NCBI GenBank assembly: GCA_027364665.1
Contig: DAHXOW010000054.1
Coordinates: 1 to 7,736, forward strand
DNA length: 7,736 nt
Reading direction: 5' to 3'
DNA from: a bacterium
GTDB taxonomy: Bacteria; Patescibacteriota; UBA1384; CAJBMM01
The translations under genes and the position numbers were made by a program. Each line of letters begins with the position of its first letter. Position 1 is the stretch's first letter. Shown piece by piece: positions 5,851 to 7,736 of this stretch. The notes below the pieces were generated by a model that was given only the letters and a program-made list of their open reading frames with translations, ran no database searches and was not told the DNA's origin.

Positions 5851-7500
5851 TTTTTTGACCGGATGTTTGGCGACCGATTTTTCGCTCTCAACATTGGTTG
5901 TATTCGGTAACCAGAAAGAAACCAAAAATCCCAGAATGGCAAATATGGAAGTGTATAAGAGTGAATCGCGATTGGCTTTAGTCGTCGACCGCTCAACAAT
6001 CCCGGTTATAATTTTTCCAGCCGGGGAATTTGTCGCCTGGCTTGCGCCTAAACCGAATTCAATATTGGTCGATTGGCTGCTTAGTGACTGAGTTATTGCC
6101 GATTTTGCCGCTGTCGGGATTGCTGTACTTGTTTTTATACTGGATTGGACATTAGTAGTAATAGCAGTTAAAAGCAAGGCGCCGATGATTGCTGATCCTA
6201 ACGTTGATCCGATCTGACGGAAGGTGTTTGTTACCCCTGACGCTTCTCCAGCTTCTTCAACAGATACGGCTGAAAGGGTCAGGTTGCTGATAGGTGCCAT
6301 CACCATAGCAATTCCCAGGCCGTATGCGATTAAACCGGGGATCAAGCGTACGGTCGACATGCCGGCTTGTAGAGACTGCTCAAGTAAAATCAATCCGATT
6401 GTTTGTGCGACTAATCCGATCTGAATAACTCTTTTCGGGGTGATAATTGTCGAAACCCAAGCCATAATCGGCGCGGCAATCAAAGCGGTCAGGGACATCG
6501 GCAGAATGGCTAGACCGGTATGTAGCGCGTCCAGACCGAGCACTCCTTGAAGAAAAATTGGAATGGAGAAAAAAATCCCGGCCTGACCCAAAGCAAGTAT
6601 CCCGGTAGTTACCACGCCGGATAAAAACTGGCTGTTTTCAAACAAGGTTAACGAAACTAAGGGGGTTCGATCCATATGATCCAGATAAAGTTCCCAGGCA
6701 ATAAACGACAGAACAATAATTATTCCGACTAATAAAGAATATGGGACGACCGAATAACCGAATGGAGCAAGTCGATGTCCGAAGAAAATAAAATCCTCCT
6801 TAGCTTTCCACCAGCCGTATTGTGACGATTCGATAAAACCGAAAACAATTCCTAAAAGTCCCAAGGCAGAAAGGATTACTCCGACGAAGTCCAGACTCGG
6901 TTTTTCTTCCCTGTCCTTAGATTCTTTAACAATGATAGAGCCGATAACAAGAAGGGCGGCGACGAAAACGTTAATGCGAAAACCCCATCTCCAACTATAA
7001 TTAGTGGTTAACCATCCTCCCAATATCGGTCCGATTGCTGACGCTGCGCCGGCAATGCCTCCCCAAAAACCAAAAGCGATTGCCCTGTCTTTACCCCGGA
7101 AATTCGAAACCAAAAGCGATGCGGTGGCCGGCATCATCAGAGCCGCTCCAATGCCCTCAATTATTGCTTCGCCAATCAACAAGGTGGTCGCGTTGTTGCT
7201 GATTGATGATGTAAACGATCCGATGGCAAAAATGATCGCCCCCAGGACGAACATTCTTTTTCGGCCGAATAAGTCTCCAAGCCGACCTCCGGTGATTGTA
7301 AGAGCGGCCAGAACTAAAGAATAGGCGGAAATTACCCACTGCAAGCTCTGAATATCGGTGTGTAATTCAGTGATAATGGTTTTTAGAGAAACATTTAAAA
7401 GAGTTGAATCAATAATAATAATTGCCAACGCAAGACTCATTACCAAAAGACTGCCCCATTTTTTAATCGGATTGGTGTGAGTATAACTACTTGCTTCCAT
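5848..7500 (-). CDS. MFS drug efflux transporter, DHA2 (EmrB/QacA) type, 14 membrane segments
   Basis: The 550-residue protein is a proton-driven exporter of the 14-TM DHA2 family, which usually pumps out hydrophobic or cationic toxic compounds. Visible motifs: membrane-embedded Asp31 in 'IIDSTLLNVSL' (motif D1), motif A G-R-L-G-D-L-F-G-R-K-R at 72-82, motif C ending G157-P158-I-L-G161-G162, W-R-W-G-F-R-I-N-V at 170-178, and E-A-G-E-A-S-G-V-T-N-T-F-R-Q-I-G near 416-431. Two odd points: the motif B Arg is replaced (A112-I-I-E115-G-I-G), and a long Ser/Thr/Ala-rich loop of about 60 residues (448-511) separates the last two membrane segments. The ATG at 7500 has AAGGA eight bases upstream, inside the end of the MarR gene (14-nt overlap), so the pair is one operon. 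MarR probably represses it. Substrate is unknown. Confidence 0.93.
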   Translation of the reverse strand: MEASSYTHTNPIKKWGSLLVMSLALAIIIIDSTLLNVSLKTIITELHTDIQSLQWVISAYSLVLAALTITGGRLGDLFGRKRMFVLGAIIFAIGSFTSSISNNATTLLIGEAIIEGIGAALMMPATASLLVSNFRGKDRAIAFGFWGGIAGAASAIGPILGGWLTTNYSWRWGFRINVFVAALLVIGSIIVKESKDREEKPSLDFVGVILSALGLLGIVFGFIESSQYGWWKAKEDFIFFGHRLAPFGYSVVPYSLLVGIIIVLSFIAWELYLDHMDRTPLVSLTLFENSQFLSGVVTTGILALGQAGIFFSIPIFLQGVLGLDALHTGLAILPMSLTALIAAPIMAWVSTIITPKRVIQIGLVAQTIGLILLEQSLQAGMSTVRLIPGLIAYGLGIAMVMAPISNLTLSAVSVEEAGEASGVTNTFRQIGSTLGSAIIGALLLTAITTNVQSSIKTSTAIPTAAKSAITQSLSSQSTNIEFGLGASQATNSPAGKIITGIVERSTTKANRDSLLYTSIFAILGFLVSFWLPNTTNVESEKSVAKHPVKK

Positions 7501-7736
7501 TAAGACGTTCCTTTCTCATTTTTTCTAAATTATCGCTAATAATCTGTTCTGTCCGAAGGTGATTTTCCAAATCCTCATTACTGATTCCTGAAAATAATTG
7601 ATCGGCGAGGCGATACATATCTGATTTAGCGGCTTCGAAACGTTTTTGACCTTTTTCAGAAACCGTTAAAACAGTCGCCCGGTGATCTTTCTGGTCAGTT
7701 TGACGGTCTATTAAATCAGCGTGAGCCAAATTATCC
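7487..7736 (-). CDS. MarR-family transcriptional regulator, C-terminal part (cut by the right window edge)
   Basis: The last 82 residues of a MarR-type winged helix-turn-helix repressor are visible; the gene starts outside the window. The wing is clear: 'ADLIDRQTDQKDHRATVLTV' matches the family pattern of 'GLI-x-R-x4-D-x-R-x3-LTxxG', including Asp-His-Arg where most members have Asp-Arg-Arg, then S-E-K-G. The C-terminal helices (from about QKRFEAAKSD onward) form the dimerisation arm. No in-frame ATG upstream of the wing is visible; a TTG at 7729 is an internal Leu, not the start. It overlaps the MFS transporter start by 14 nt. MarR proteins of this layout usually repress their own operon and release DNA on binding a small phenolic or toxic ligand; that applies here by inference only, since the promoter is outside the window. 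Confidence 0.88.
   Translation of the reverse strand, partial: DNLAHADLIDRQTDQKDHRATVLTVSEKGQKRFEAAKSDMYRLADQLFSGISNEDLENHLRTEQIISDNLEKMRKERLNGSK
7509..7513 (-). promoter_or_regulatory. Ribosome binding site of the MFS gene, inside the MarR gene
   Basis: AAGGA on the minus strand lies eight bases before the ATG at 7500 and is embedded in the last codons of the MarR gene. It confirms the transporter start and the overlapping layout. Confidence 0.7.

Noticed and set aside
5802..5999. A longer PMT-like protein starting at 5999.
   Set aside because: It would overlap the well-supported MFS C-terminus by about 150 bp. The extra residues look like out-of-frame translation, and family-like sequence starts only after the 5801 ATG.
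7004..7324. A 106-codon plus-strand open frame antisense to the MFS gene.
   Set aside because: It mirrors a transporter with intact motifs, its product is a low-complexity Pro/Ala/Ile-rich sequence, and no ribosome site was noted. Similar antisense frames within 1081-1290, 1669-2075, 5855-6091 and 6224-6424 were left out for the same reason.

Overview
This window looks like a compactly packed bacterial chromosome segment of moderate GC (low 40s percent by eye). It uses TGA, TAG and TAA as ordinary stops, has Shine-Dalgarno-like sites before some genes, and shows -10 boxes almost abutting start codons before others. Gene overlaps are frequent. Nothing fixes the taxon. An uncultured small-genome lineage such as the Candidate Phyla Radiation fits the compactness and the divergent proteins, but this is only an inference.

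Layout from left to right: (1) minus strand, 1-1399: a GT4-type glycosyltransferase followed, with an 11-nt overlap, by the N-terminal part of peptide deformylase, which runs off the left edge. (2) 1400-1519: a 120-bp divergent intergenic region carrying outward promoters. (3) plus strand, 1520-3320: an unrecognised 230-residue protein, a strong intrinsic terminator, a promoter placed directly on the tail of that terminator, and a 345-residue protein with the spaced Asp and Asp-His-His motifs of DHH phosphoesterases. (4) minus strand, 3334-7736, read right to left: the C-terminal part of a MarR-family regulator, a 14-TM DHA2-type MFS efflux protein overlapping it by 14 nt, a 40-50 bp gap with its own promoter and a palindrome, a PMT/GT39-like membrane glycosyltransferase, and a DPM1/ALG5-like GT2 joined to it by an ATGA overlap.

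How the genes fit together: the MarR and MFS genes form the usual regulator-plus-efflux pair. The GT2 and PMT-like genes form a plausible two-step system in which the cytosolic GT2 charges a polyprenyl phosphate with a sugar and the membrane enzyme transfers that sugar to an acceptor on the outer face. The GT4 enzyme may make a glycolipid or another envelope glycan. The two plus-strand genes have separate transcription signals and no clear link to the surface-glycan genes. No tRNA, rRNA, CRISPR array, insertion sequence or prophage feature was seen. The least ordinary items are the unknown protein at 1520, the divergent DHH-like protein at 2283, and the apparent leaderless promoters of two glycosyltransferase genes.
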